Below are positions 17,565-26,328 of a stretch of DNA of 64,000 nucleotides, piece after piece. Position numbers and translations under genes: made by a program. The stretch covers positions 496,001 through 560,000 of the forward strand of contig NZ_JAJOZT010000002.1 of the NCBI RefSeq assembly GCF_021168475.1. The letters run 5' to 3'. The notes under the pieces are model-generated. The model saw only the letters and a program-made list of their open reading frames with translations, did no database searches and was not told the origin of the DNA. How positions within the stretch are numbered: the stretch's first letter is position 1; each line of letters opens with the position of its first letter. Source of the DNA: Pseudoclavibacter sp. 13-3. Its GTDB lineage: Bacteria > Actinomycetota > Actinomycetes > Actinomycetales > Microbacteriaceae.

Positions 17565-19921
17565 CCGCTGACGTGCACTTTCAGCTTCTCCGGGGAGACC
17601 TGCTCCCACTCGTGGTCGAGGTCGCGCTCTTCGCGTGACGCGATCAGCCCGGCAGGGGCGTAGGTCTCACTGGCGACAGGCGCCGGTTCGGTGGTCGGCA
17701 GACCGTTGCCGCGCCAGGCCTGCACGATCTTGGCCAGCGCCGCGATGATCACGATCACGGTGAGCACGGCGAAGAGGACGGACAGTGAGCCCTGCACAGC
17801 CGTGTTGCGGATCGTGGCCTCGAAACTGGTGATCTGCGTGGTGACTTTCTCGTCGGCCACCGCGACGCCGGCGACCGTGCCCGACTCGCGCAGCTCGGCG
17901 AGCTTGCCGCGCGTCGCGAAGTGGTTCGCCCAGTAGCCGATCGTGGCGTTGGACGAGAAGATCTTGTACCACGAGCCGGTCAGCGTCACCACCAGGTCGA
18001 AGAGCAGTGGAATGCCGGTGATCCACAGGTACGTGAAGTATCTGCGGCCCTTCTTCGCGAAGATGGCGGTTGCGACGGCCAGAGCGATCGCGGCGAGCAG
18101 CTGGTTGGCCACGCCGAAGAGCGGGAAGAACGTGTTGATGCCGCCCAGCGGATCGGTCACGCCCAGGATCAGGATGTACCCCCAGCCCGCTACCATGATC
18201 GCGGTCGCCAGCCAGACGCCCGGTCGCCAGTTGTTGTCTTTGAAACGGGGCCAGAAGTTGCCGACGGCCTCTTGCAGCTGGAAGCGCGCCACGCGGGTGC
18301 CGGCGTCGACTGCAGTGAGGATGAACAGCGCCTCGAACATGATCGCGAAGTGGTACCAGAACGCCTTCAGCCCCGGGGTGATGTTGTGCATGATCTCGGC
18401 GATGCCGACTGCCAGAGTCGGAGCGCCACCGGTGCGCGAGACGATCGAGTGCTCGCCCACATCATTGGCGACCTGCTGCAGCGTGCTGCCCTCGACGTGC
18501 ACACCGTTGAGCCCCAGCGAGTTCACGAACGTGGCGGCGCCTTCGACGGTGCCTCCGGTGGCCGCGGCCGAGGAGTTCATCGCGAAGTAGATGCCGCGGT
18601 CGATCGACAGCGCGGCGACGAAGGCCATCAGTGCGACGAGCGACTCCATGAGCATGCCGCCGTAGCCGATGAAGCGGGTCTGCCGCTCTTTGTGCACCAT
18701 CTTCGGCGTGGTGCCCGAGGCGATCAGTGCGTGGAACCCGGAGAGGGCGCCACAGGCGATGGTCACGAACAGGAAGGGGAAGAGCGGGCCGCTGAACACC
18801 GGGCCGTCGGAGCGCGAGGCGTATTCGCTGAAGGCCGGGACGTTCAGCTCTGGTCGCACCACGATGATCGAGACGGCGAGCAGCAGAATCACGCCGATCT
18901 TCATGAAGGTCGAGAGGTAGTCGCGCGGGGTCAGCAGCAGCCAGACCGGCAGGATCGCCGCGATGAACCCGTAGATGATGATCGCCCAGGCGATTGCGAT
19001 GCGATCCATGTGGAAGACGGCCTGGCCCCACTCGGTGTTCGAGACCCAGCCTCCGCCGATGATCGCGGCGAGCAGCAGGATGATGCCGATGACCGACACC
19101 TCCATGATCTTGCCCGGGCGCAGGTAGCGCAGGTAGACGCCCATGAACAGAGCGATCGGCACCGTCATGCCGACGCTGAACACGCCCCAGGCGCTCTCGC
19201 CGAGGGCGTTGACCACGACGAGCGCGAGAATGGCCACGATGATGATCATGATGGTCAGTGTGGCGATGATGGCCGCCGTGCCGCCGATGCGGCCGAGGTC
19301 TTCGCGGGCCATCTGCCCGAGTGAGCGGCCGTTGCGGCGGGTCGAGATGAAGAGCACGACGTAGTCCTGCACCGCGCCGGCGAAGATGACGCCGATGATG
19401 ATCCAGAGTGTGCCGGGCAGGTAGCCCATCTGTGCGGCGAGCACCGGGCCGACCAGTGGCCCGGCGCCGGCGATCGCGGCGAAGTGGTGGCCGAAGAGCA
19501 CGCGGCGGTCGGTCGCGACGTAGTCTTTGCCGTTCGCCGAGTACTCGGCCGGCGTCGCGCGGCGGTCGTCTGGTCGCAGCAGCTTGCGCTCGATGTACTT
19601 GCTGTAGAAGCGGTAGGCGATCAGGTACGAGGCCACGCCGGCGAAGACGAACCAGATGCCGTTGATGGTCTCGCCGCGGCTGACCGCCAGAATCGTCCAG
19701 CCGATGGCGCCGACCGCGGCAATCAGGATCCAGGTGATGACTTTGCCCGCAGTCCATTTCGGTTTGTCGAGCAGCTCGGGGTCTACTGCGGTGGGCGGCA
19801 ACGCCGGATCCGAGACGAGCGTCGACTCGTCCCATTCCGGCGGGGGCGGCGCCGAGACGGATGCTGCGGGCAGGCCCGTCTCTCGCTCGCGGGGATGATC
19901 AGAGGGTGTGGTCGTCGACAT
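17561..19921 (-). CDS. cstA: CstA family carbon-starvation / pyruvate transporter
   Basis: 786-aa polytopic membrane protein with about 16-18 hydrophobic segments. CstA signatures include GHHFAAIAGAGPLVGPVLAAQ, RRNGRSLGQMAREDLGRIGG and SGFHALIASGTTPKMVH. Homologues import pyruvate or peptides during carbon limitation. A hydrophilic ~60-residue Pro/Ser-rich cytosolic N-terminus precedes helix 1. I chose the ATG at 19921, 10 nt from AAAGGAG; an in-frame ATG at 19930 sits only 1 nt from it. Confidence 0.93.
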   Translation of the reverse strand: MSTTTPSDHPRERETGLPAASVSAPPPPEWDESTLVSDPALPPTAVDPELLDKPKWTAGKVITWILIAAVGAIGWTILAVSRGETINGIWFVFAGVASYLIAYRFYSKYIERKLLRPDDRRATPAEYSANGKDYVATDRRVLFGHHFAAIAGAGPLVGPVLAAQMGYLPGTLWIIIGVIFAGAVQDYVVLFISTRRNGRSLGQMAREDLGRIGGTAAIIATLTIMIIIVAILALVVVNALGESAWGVFSVGMTVPIALFMGVYLRYLRPGKIMEVSVIGIILLLAAIIGGGWVSNTEWGQAVFHMDRIAIAWAIIIYGFIAAILPVWLLLTPRDYLSTFMKIGVILLLAVSIIVVRPELNVPAFSEYASRSDGPVFSGPLFPFLFVTIACGALSGFHALIASGTTPKMVHKERQTRFIGYGGMLMESLVALMAFVAALSIDRGIYFAMNSSAAATGGTVEGAATFVNSLGLNGVHVEGSTLQQVANDVGEHSIVSRTGGAPTLAVGIAEIMHNITPGLKAFWYHFAIMFEALFILTAVDAGTRVARFQLQEAVGNFWPRFKDNNWRPGVWLATAIMVAGWGYILILGVTDPLGGINTFFPLFGVANQLLAAIALAVATAIFAKKGRRYFTYLWITGIPLLFDLVVTLTGSWYKIFSSNATIGYWANHFATRGKLAELRESGTVAGVAVADEKVTTQITSFEATIRNTAVQGSLSVLFAVLTVIVIIAALAKIVQAWRGNGLPTTEPAPVASETYAPAGLIASREERDLDHEWEQVSPEKLKVHVSG

Positions 19922-20163
19922 GAGCGGCATTCTCCTTTGAATGGCTGTGCTGTCCGGTGTCGGCAAGTGTAACCAGAAGTGCTCGCGGTGCATACCCTTG
20001 TGCCAGATTGGAACAGCAGGAGCATCAGCCCGCTGTGAGCCCGCCGAGAGCCCGCCGCTTGCGCTCACCAGACTCCGCCGTCATGGGTGCAGCAGGCGTG
20101 AGCTCAGTTTTGGCTGCTCTTCGTCATAACAGGGCCGGGGTCTCTTCGGCGGCACCACAAACG

Positions 20164-20240
20164 CCTCGGCTGCACCGCAACTTCCTCGCAAACTGGGTGA
20201 TAATGCGGAGATTTGGTGGCATGCGCGAAGATCACGGTGG
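20164..20240 (+). repeat. Dispersed ~76-bp sequence, copy A
   Basis: Shares an exact 14-bp core TGCGGAGATTTGGT (20204-20217) and ungapped similarity of roughly 37 of 54 positions with 45885-45938, continuing into a similar TGCGC/GTGG tail. The second copy lies inside the E2 coding region. Both are noticeably more AT-rich than their surroundings. Confidence 0.45.
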
Positions 20241-20350
20241 GGCGAGTTGGGCGAGTGGTTGGGTGAATGGGCTGGGTGAGTGGGCTGGGTGAGTGGGTTA
20301 GGTGGATGGGCTGGGCGAGTTCTGTGAGTGGGTTTGGGGAGTGCGGTGGG
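20238..20350 (+). repeat. G-rich imperfect 13-bp tandem repeat
   Basis: Unit TGGGCTGGGTGAG occurs twice exactly (20268-20293 region) and in several degenerate copies on both sides (TGGGTTAGGTGGA, TGGGCTGGGCGAG and others). All G-runs are on the plus strand. It ends about 20 nt before the rplM -35 box. Confidence 0.7.
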
Positions 20351-20369
20351 CGCGGCAAGGAGCTCAGGA

Positions 20370-20399
20370 TTGACCTGCAGGGTCAGAAGGCGCTAAGCT
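20370..20399 (+). promoter_or_regulatory. Promoter of rplM-rpsI
   Basis: TTGACC (20370-20375), 18-nt spacer, TAAGCT (20394-20399). This is the best -35 match seen in the window and predicts a start near 20406 and a leader of about 225 nt. Confidence 0.65.
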
Positions 20400-20405
20400 C
20401 GTTAG

Positions 20406-20631
20406 CTGGCAAGTGCGTGTGTCTGCCGGAAAACCGGCTGTCGCGCCACTGCCCGACTTGAGCCCTCCACCGTCTGTATTCACGCGACTGAGGATGCTCC
20501 GAACGTCTGGCCTGAAGGGCCCCGCATCGCGGTGGCCGACTTCGGGTGCCGGGCGCGAACGAGCGTTCGACGCAGTGAGAATCGCATCGGAGTGGGATTC
20601 ACGAACACCTCAAATCGAGAGAGAGAAGCTA
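20406..20631 (+). promoter_or_regulatory. 5' leader of rplM-rpsI
   Basis: About 225 nt without a credible gene, although the frame stays open into rplM. Contains GCCGG-AAAA-CCGGC (20425-20438) and CGAACG-AG-CGTTCG (20556-20569). Ribosomal protein L13 leaders exist in other phyla; homology of this one to them is not claimed. Confidence 0.4.
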
Positions 20632-21078
20632 GTGACACGCACATACTCGCCGAAAGCCGGCGAAATCAAGCGCAACTGGGTCATCATCGACGCCACCGAC
20701 GTGGTGCTCGGGCGACTGGCCAGCCACACTGCCGCGATTCTGCGCGGCAAGAACAAGCCCACCTTCGTTCCTCACCTGGACACGGGCGACTACGTCATCA
20801 TCATCAACGCCGAGAAGGTCGTGCTGAGCAACGGCAAGGCCGATAAGAAGATCGCCTGGCGCCACTCGAACTACCCGGGCGGCATCAAGGGCGTCAAGTA
20901 CAGCGACCTGCTGCGCGAGAACCCCGAGCGCGCCATCGAGAAGGCCGTCCGCGGCATGCTTCCCAAGAACACGTTGGGCCGTGAGCAGCTGACGAAGCTC
21001 AAGGTCTACCAGGGTGCCGAGCACCCTCACGCCGCGCAGAAGCCGGTGCCGTACACCTTCAGCCAGATCGCCCAGTGA
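20632..21078 (+). CDS. rplM: 50S ribosomal protein L13
   Basis: 148 aa from GTG 20632 ([20 protein letters not shown]). Diagnostic [35 protein letters not shown] and [12 protein letters not shown] follow. The frame is open upstream for another 70 codons, but that part is leader and has no family similarity. Confidence 0.97.
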   Translation: MTRTYSPKAGEIKRNWVIIDATDVVLGRLASHTAAILRGKNKPTFVPHLDTGDYVIIINAEKVVLSNGKADKKIAWRHSNYPGGIKGVKYSDLLRENPERAIEKAVRGMLPKNTLGREQLTKLKVYQGAEHPHAAQKPVPYTFSQIAQ

Positions 21079-21110
21079 CCGGCGCCGAGAGACTTTCACA
21101 GGAGAACACC

Positions 21111-21590
21111 GTGGCAGAGAACACAGAAAACCTCACTTCATACAGCACCTCGACGCCTGAGGGTGCAGAGGCCGTCGAAGAGCGCGCACCGCGCAACCTC
21201 AGCGTGCCGGGCGCGGCAGTCGGCCGTCGCAAGGAGGCCATCGCGCGCGTGCGTCTGGTTCCGGGCAGCGGCGAGATCACGGTCAACGGCCGCACGCTCG
21301 ACGTCTACTTCCCGAACAAGCTGCACCAGCAGCTGATCAAGGATCCGCTCACGCTGCTCGGTCTCGAGAGCGCCTATGACATCACCGCCACCATCAACGG
21401 CGGTGGCCCCTCGGGTCAGGCCGGTGCGCTGCGGCTGGCCATCGCTCGTGCTCTCAACGGCATCGACGCTGACAACAACCGTCCCGAGCTCAAGAAGGCC
21501 GGCTTCCTGAGCCGCGACGCCCGCATCAAAGAGCGCAAGAAGGCCGGTCTCAAGAAGGCCCGCAAGGCTCCTCAGTACTCGAAGCGCTAA
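21111..21590 (+). CDS. rpsI: 30S ribosomal protein S9
   Basis: 159 aa from GTG 21111, six nt after AGGAGA. An N-terminal Thr/Ser/Glu-rich extension of ~30 residues precedes the S9 domain ([20 protein letters not shown], then [19 protein letters not shown]); the tRNA-contacting tail ends APQYSKR. A frame start at 21075 overlapping rplM is less likely. Confidence 0.96.
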   Translation: MAENTENLTSYSTSTPEGAEAVEERAPRNLSVPGAAVGRRKEAIARVRLVPGSGEITVNGRTLDVYFPNKLHQQLIKDPLTLLGLESAYDITATINGGGPSGQAGALRLAIARALNGIDADNNRPELKKAGFLSRDARIKERKKAGLKKARKAPQYSKR

Positions 21591-21611
21591 ACCGCTCGAG
21601 CTGGGAACACC

Positions 21612-22973
21612 ATGCCTCGACTTTTCGGCACCGATGGGGTGCGAGGGCTCGCCAACCGCGACCTCACCGTCGAACTCTCGCTGCAGCTGGCTCAGGCCGC
21701 TGCGCGGGTGCTCGGCGCTGAGGCGCGGGTGGCGGGTCGTCGACCCATGGCCGTGCTCGGCCGCGACCCCCGCATCTCTGGAGAGTTCATCGGCGCTGCG
21801 GTCGCGGCGGGTCTGGCCAGCGGTGGAGTCGACGTGCATGACGCGGGCGTTCTTCCCACCCCGGCGACGGCGTTCCTCGTACAAGACCTGCACGCCGACT
21901 TCGGCGTGATGATCTCTGCATCGCACAACCCTGCACCAGATAACGGCATCAAGTTCTTCGCCAAGGGCGGCCTCAAGCTCCCCGACGAGGTCGAAGACAA
22001 GATCGAGGTCGAACTCGATCAGCCGAAGCTCGCCCCCACCGGTGCAGAAGTGGGGCGCATCTCTACGTTCGCCGACGCAGAAGACCGCTATCTGCTGCAC
22101 CTGCTCGGCACCGTGCCGAACTCTCTCGGCGGCATCCGCCTCGCACTGGACTGCGCGAACGGCGCCGCAGCCGGGGTCTCGCCTCAGGCATTCGCCGACG
22201 CCGGCGCAAAACTCGTCCGGCTCATCGGCACCGACCCCAACGGTCTCAACATCAACGACGGCGTCGGCTCGACGCACCTTGAGAAGCTGAAAGACGCGGT
22301 CATCGCAGACCGCGCCCAAGTCGGCATCGCTCACGACGGTGACGCAGACCGCTGCCTGGCCGTCGACGAGAACGGCCGCATCATCGACGGCGATCAGATC
22401 ATGGCCATCCTCGCGACATCGCTGCACCGCCGCGGCCAGCTGCCGGGCAACACCCTCGTCTGCACCGTGATGAGCAACCTCGGTCTGCACCTCGCCATGC
22501 AGAAGGCGGGCATCGAGGTGCGTCAGACCTCGGTGGGTGACCGGTACGTGCTCGAAGAGCTCAACCGCTCGAACCTCGGCCTTGGCGGAGAGCAGTCGGG
22601 TCACGTCATCTTCCGTCGCTACGCCACCACAGGCGACGGCCTGCTGACCGGTCTGCAGCTGCTCTCGGTCATGGCTGAGACGGGCAAGCCGCTCTCTGTG
22701 CTCGCTGACGAGGCGATGACCGTCTACCCGCAGACCCTGATCAACGTGCGCGGTGTCGACAAGACCGCACTGGCGTCGAGCGGCGTGATCAAAGACGCGG
22801 TGGCGGATGTCGAGGCGACGCTCGGCGATGAAGGTCGCGTGCTGCTGCGGCCGAGTGGCACCGAGCCGCTCGTTCGTGTGATGGTCGAGGCGACCTCTGA
22901 GGATGTCGCGTGCGAGTGGGCTGAGAAGCTTGCCTCCGTCGTGCGTGAACAGCTGCCCGCCGTCGCTGCGTAG
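21612..22973 (+). CDS. glmM: Phosphoglucosamine mutase
   Basis: Converts glucosamine-6-P to glucosamine-1-P for UDP-GlcNAc and peptidoglycan synthesis. 453 aa, normal length. It begins [16 protein letters not shown]. The phosphoserine loop is [17 protein letters not shown], the metal loop is [14 protein letters not shown], the sugar loop [10 protein letters not shown], and the phosphate-binding site [14 protein letters not shown]. It follows rpsI by 21 nt, a common actinobacterial linkage. Confidence 0.97.
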   Translation: MPRLFGTDGVRGLANRDLTVELSLQLAQAAARVLGAEARVAGRRPMAVLGRDPRISGEFIGAAVAAGLASGGVDVHDAGVLPTPATAFLVQDLHADFGVMISASHNPAPDNGIKFFAKGGLKLPDEVEDKIEVELDQPKLAPTGAEVGRISTFADAEDRYLLHLLGTVPNSLGGIRLALDCANGAAAGVSPQAFADAGAKLVRLIGTDPNGLNINDGVGSTHLEKLKDAVIADRAQVGIAHDGDADRCLAVDENGRIIDGDQIMAILATSLHRRGQLPGNTLVCTVMSNLGLHLAMQKAGIEVRQTSVGDRYVLEELNRSNLGLGGEQSGHVIFRRYATTGDGLLTGLQLLSVMAETGKPLSVLADEAMTVYPQTLINVRGVDKTALASSGVIKDAVADVEATLGDEGRVLLRPSGTEPLVRVMVEATSEDVACEWAEKLASVVREQLPAVAA

Positions 22974-22986
22974 CGCTGCCCCGCTC

Positions 22987-23016
22987 ATCGGCTGACACGC
23001 CGTGTTCGACGCCGAT
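22987..23016 (+). terminator. Hairpin after glmM
   Basis: ATCGGC (22987-22992) pairs with GCCGAT (23011-23016), with an inner ACAC/GTGT stem. It lies 14 nt past glmM and separates it from the inositol block. It lacks a clear T-run. Confidence 0.4.
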
Positions 23017-23081
23017 CGTCTCTGTCGGCTAGTCTCTTCATACCCCTTTCTCACTGCAAAGGCGCAATGAAGGAGACAAAA

Positions 23082-23095
23082 TTGGAGCGGTCCAA
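23082..23095. promoter_or_regulatory. LacI-type operator overlapping the iolC start
   Basis: TTGGAGCGGTCCAA: 5-bp arms TTGGA/TCCAA around GCGG, with the CG centre typical of LacI-family operators. A perfect version is at 27808-27821 in front of the second inositol block, and a LacI-type regulator is encoded between them. The first three bases are also the best iolC start codon. Confidence 0.7.
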
Positions 23096-24263
23096 TAGTG
23101 TGGCTGATGAATCGGCCCTCGCCATGAGCCCACAGACAGGCACCAGCACAGCGAACCCGGCTCGCGCAGGCTCGCCGGCGCCCGACGTCGTCGCGCTCGG
23201 GAGACTCGGCGTCGACGTCTATCCACTGCAAGACGGCGTCGGACTCGAAGACGTCACCAGCTTCGGCAAGTACCTCGGAGGCTCGGCCGCGAACGTGACC
23301 GTGGCTGCGGCGAGATACGGCCATCGCCCGCTGCTGGTCTCGGGGGTCGGCGACGACCCCTTCGGCCGATACCTGCTGCACGAGCTGCGACGTCTGGGCG
23401 TCGACCCGACCGGGGTGCGCACCGTGGCCGAGTATCAGACGCCGGTCACGTTCTGCGAGATCTTTCCGCCCGACGACTTTCCGCTCTACTTCTACCGAGA
23501 GCCCAAGGCTCCGGACCTCTGCCTGCTGGCCGAGCAGCTCGATGCGGTGCTGCCCGACGCGGCAGCGTCGACGTCGGGCACGGTGACGAGGCCGCGTCTG
23601 ATCTGGCTGACCGCGACGGGTCTCAGCGCGCAGCCGAGCTTCGACACGCATCTCGAGGCGCTGCGACGGGCGCGAACCGGGGGTGAGACCGAGCCGATGA
23701 TCGTGCTCGACCTCGACTACCGTGCGCAGTTCTGGCCGAGCCGGGCCGCAGGGAACGAACGCATCGCGCAGGTGCTGCCCCAGGTCACCGTCGCCGTGGG
23801 CAACCGCGAAGAATGCGAGGTGGCCGTCGGCGAGACCGACCCCGACCTCGCGGCAGAGGCGCTGCTGGCCACCGGCGTGCGGCTCGCGATCGTGAAGCAG
23901 GGGCCCAAAGGAGTGCTCGCACGCACGGCGAACGAACGTGTCGAGGTGCCGCCGACCCCGGTCGACGTGGTGAACGGTCTCGGCGCCGGCGACGCGTTCG
24001 GGGGAGCCCTCATCCACGGGCTGCTCCACGATTGGCCTCTCGAGCGCACCCTGCGCTTCGCGAACGCGGCCGGCGCGATCGTGGCCTCGCGGCGCGAGTG
24101 CTCGACCGCGATGCCGACCGAGAGTGAAGTGAATGAGCTGCTCGCCTCGTGCAGCCAAGCATACGCCTCAAACCCGACACAGAAAGAGAACACATCTCGC
24201 ACCCCAGACGACGCCCACGACCCGAACTCCGTCCACGACTCAGACGTCGAGGTGCGATCATGA
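23082..24263 (+). CDS. iolC: 5-dehydro-2-deoxygluconokinase IolC
   Basis: Phosphorylates 5-dehydro-2-deoxygluconate in myo-inositol catabolism. PfkB/ribokinase family: N-terminal VALGRLGVDVYPLQDGVG, the GGSAANVTVAAARYGH motif, and the catalytic NGLGAGDAFGGALIHG with the base Asp. 393 aa from TTG 23082, chosen because AAGGAG (23070-23075) is 6 nt upstream. In-frame alternatives are ATG 23067, GTG 23100 and ATG 23124. The last ~30 residues are a hydrophilic extension. Overlaps the next gene by 4 nt. Confidence 0.92.
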   Translation: MERSNSVADESALAMSPQTGTSTANPARAGSPAPDVVALGRLGVDVYPLQDGVGLEDVTSFGKYLGGSAANVTVAAARYGHRPLLVSGVGDDPFGRYLLHELRRLGVDPTGVRTVAEYQTPVTFCEIFPPDDFPLYFYREPKAPDLCLLAEQLDAVLPDAAASTSGTVTRPRLIWLTATGLSAQPSFDTHLEALRRARTGGETEPMIVLDLDYRAQFWPSRAAGNERIAQVLPQVTVAVGNREECEVAVGETDPDLAAEALLATGVRLAIVKQGPKGVLARTANERVEVPPTPVDVVNGLGAGDAFGGALIHGLLHDWPLERTLRFANAAGAIVASRRECSTAMPTESEVNELLASCSQAYASNPTQKENTSRTPDDAHDPNSVHDSDVEVRS

Positions 24264-25216
24264 ACTCGACACCCGAAGACGACTTCGCCGCCGTGCTCGC
24301 CGAGCTGCGCGAGGTGCGCGCCTGCGAGCCGCACCGCATCGACATGGCGCACGCCGACCGGGTGCGCCGGCCGCTGCTGCAGCACGACGGCCGTCTGCTC
24401 ATCGTGGCCGCAGATCACCCCGCGCGCGGGGCGCTCGGCATCGGTGACGATCCGATGGCGATGGCCAGCAGAGACGACCTGCTGCATCGCCTGGCCGCGG
24501 CCCTCGAGAACGAGGAGGTCGACGGGGTGCTCGGCACCCCCGACGTGCTCGACGACTTGGCGCTGCTCGGGCTGCTCGACGGCCGGGTCGCGATCGCGTC
24601 GCTGAATCGAGGCGGGCTTGCCGGAGCATCCTTCGAAATGGACGACCGACTCACGGCGCACCGCCTGACCGACGTGCTGCGCGACCGCCTCGACATGGGC
24701 AAAGCGCTGGTGCGCATCGACCTCGACGACCCGGCGACTGTGCGCACGCTCGAGACTGTCGCGGCTGAGGTGAGCGCCTTCGCTCAGGCCGATGTGCCGA
24801 TTCTGCTGGAGCCGTTCATCAGCCGACGCGTGCCGCACGGGCAGGCCACTCGCATCGTCAACGATCTCAGCACAGAAGCCGTCGTGCGCTCAGTGGCGAT
24901 CGCCTCGGGGCTCGGCGGTTCGTCGCGCAGCACCTGGCTCAAAGTGCCGGTGGTCGACGACATGGCCGCGGTCGCGGCGGCGACGACGCTGCCGATGCTG
25001 CTGCTCGGCGGTGACACCAGCGCCGATCCCGAGGGGGCGTTCCGGCGCTGGGCCGATGCACTTGTGCTGCCGGGCGTTCGCGGCCTGGTCGTGGGGCGCT
25101 CGCTGCTCTATCCGCCAGACGGGGATGTCGAGGGCGCGGTCGCTCGGGCCGTCGAGCTGGTGCACGGGGCCGTGCAGGCGCCGAACCTGCCGAGGCGACG
25201 GGCGGGGCGGGCGTGA
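24260..25216 (+). CDS. Cgl0159-like (beta/alpha)8 aldolase of inositol clusters
   Basis: 318 aa from ATG 24260, overlapping the iolC stop. It resembles the TIM-barrel aldolase family found beside iolC in actinobacterial inositol loci. It probably cleaves the phosphorylated iolC product to dihydroxyacetone phosphate and malonate semialdehyde, in place of the unrelated B. subtilis IolJ. Visible features are LLIVAADHPARGALG at the N-terminal barrel strand, VPILLEPFI and WLKVPVVDDM with the likely Schiff-base Lys, and LLLGGDTSADPEG. The assignment rests on context and my memory of the family, so the reaction is inference. Confidence 0.75.
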   Translation: MNSTPEDDFAAVLAELREVRACEPHRIDMAHADRVRRPLLQHDGRLLIVAADHPARGALGIGDDPMAMASRDDLLHRLAAALENEEVDGVLGTPDVLDDLALLGLLDGRVAIASLNRGGLAGASFEMDDRLTAHRLTDVLRDRLDMGKALVRIDLDDPATVRTLETVAAEVSAFAQADVPILLEPFISRRVPHGQATRIVNDLSTEAVVRSVAIASGLGGSSRSTWLKVPVVDDMAAVAAATTLPMLLLGGDTSADPEGAFRRWADALVLPGVRGLVVGRSLLYPPDGDVEGAVARAVELVHGAVQAPNLPRRRAGRA

Positions 25217-25229
25217 GGGGAGCATCCAC

Positions 25230-26150
25230 ATGACGCGAAAATGGACGTATCGACCCGGCGAGCTCGCCCGTGACGGCTGGGGCGACGTGGTCGACCGCGC
25301 CGTGCCGGGCTGGCGTCACACCGGGCTGCGCGTCGCCGACCTCGATCTCGGGCCGGTCAGCGATCGGGCGAGCGGGCGCGAGTCGATCATTCTGCCGCTG
25401 ACGGGCGAGTGCGAGGTGCGTTATCGCGTGCCCGGCGCGGCGCCGGATGCGGCAGTCGAGCTGCGCGGGCGAGCATCGGTGTTCGACGGGCCGGCCGATG
25501 CGCTCTATCTGCCGATCGACGCCGAGTACACGCTCACCGGGAGCGGTCGGGTGTCGGTGTCGCAGGCATACACCGACCTGCGGCTGCCGGTCGAGGTGAT
25601 TCGCCGTGAGACGGTGCCGGTCGAGCTGCGCGGCAGCGGCAGCATGAGTCGGCAGGTGCACAATTTCGGCACGCCGGCGCGGCTGCGTGCAGGCGCGATC
25701 ATCGCGTGCGAGGTGCTCACCCCCGGCGGATGCTGGTCGTCATACCCGACGCACAAGCACGACCGCGACGTGCCCGGCGTCGAGACGGCGCTCGAAGAGA
25801 TCTACTACTTCGAGGTGGAGGTCGAGCGCGGGCTGAGCAGAGACGCCGAGGCAGCGCGGGGCAGTGCGCCGCCGCATGAGGTCGATCCGTTCGCCCTGTT
25901 CGCGACGTACCCGTCTGATCGCCGGCCGATCGAGATCAGCGCGATGGTGCGCACTGGTGACATCGCCCTGGTGCCGTACGGATACCACGGGCCAGTCGCC
26001 GCCGCACCCGGTTACGACGCGTACTACCTGAATGTGATGGCCGGGCCGGGCGACCGGGAGTGGCTGATCCAGGACGACCCGGCGCACGGCTGGCTGCGCG
26101 AGACGTGGGATGCCGAGCCGGTCGATCCGAGGCTGCCCTTCGGCGGGTGA
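25230..26150 (+). CDS. iolB: 5-deoxy-glucuronate isomerase IolB
   Basis: Cupin-type isomerase that converts 5-deoxyglucuronate to 5-dehydro-2-deoxygluconate. 306 aa from ATG 25230. Metal-binding residues lie in SYPTHKHDRDVPG and ALEEIYYFEVE; PYGYHGPVAAAPGYDAYYLN is a family signature close to the C-terminus. The gene lies 13 nt after the aldolase. A large open frame upstream in the same phase is a shadow of the aldolase gene. Confidence 0.93.
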   Translation: MTRKWTYRPGELARDGWGDVVDRAVPGWRHTGLRVADLDLGPVSDRASGRESIILPLTGECEVRYRVPGAAPDAAVELRGRASVFDGPADALYLPIDAEYTLTGSGRVSVSQAYTDLRLPVEVIRRETVPVELRGSGSMSRQVHNFGTPARLRAGAIIACEVLTPGGCWSSYPTHKHDRDVPGVETALEEIYYFEVEVERGLSRDAEAARGSAPPHEVDPFALFATYPSDRRPIEISAMVRTGDIALVPYGYHGPVAAAPGYDAYYLNVMAGPGDREWLIQDDPAHGWLRETWDAEPVDPRLPFGG

Positions 26151-26328
26151 GGGAATGCCGCGCGCGGGCTGGCCAGTACAGACTGGGGGCTCACGGTGGG
26201 GCCAGGTGCGGGGAGTGCATCGGGCCGGTGGGGCGGTCGAGACGGGGCTGGCGAGTGAGTCGAGCAGGTGCAGCGGGGCACCGCATCGCGAATGCTGCGA
26301 TGATGGATGTGGTACCAAAGGGGGCATC

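Larger units (their letters stand above)
19922..20369. other. Intergenic region between cstA and rplM, repeats but no gene
   Basis: No convincing coding region. The cstA side should contain the cstA promoter, but I cannot point to clear boxes. From 20164 it holds a copy of a dispersed ~76-bp sequence and then a G-rich tandem array, both listed separately. Confidence 0.6.

Noticed and set aside
18462-19835. Long His/Arg/Asp-rich open frames opposite or beside cstA
   Set aside because: Shadow frames of a GC-rich membrane-protein gene; amino-acid composition is implausible and the real gene has full family motifs.
19957-20292. Possible small protein across the dispersed repeat before rplM
   Set aside because: The frame runs through the 76-bp repeat and the G-rich array, lacks a Shine-Dalgarno and shows no family motif.
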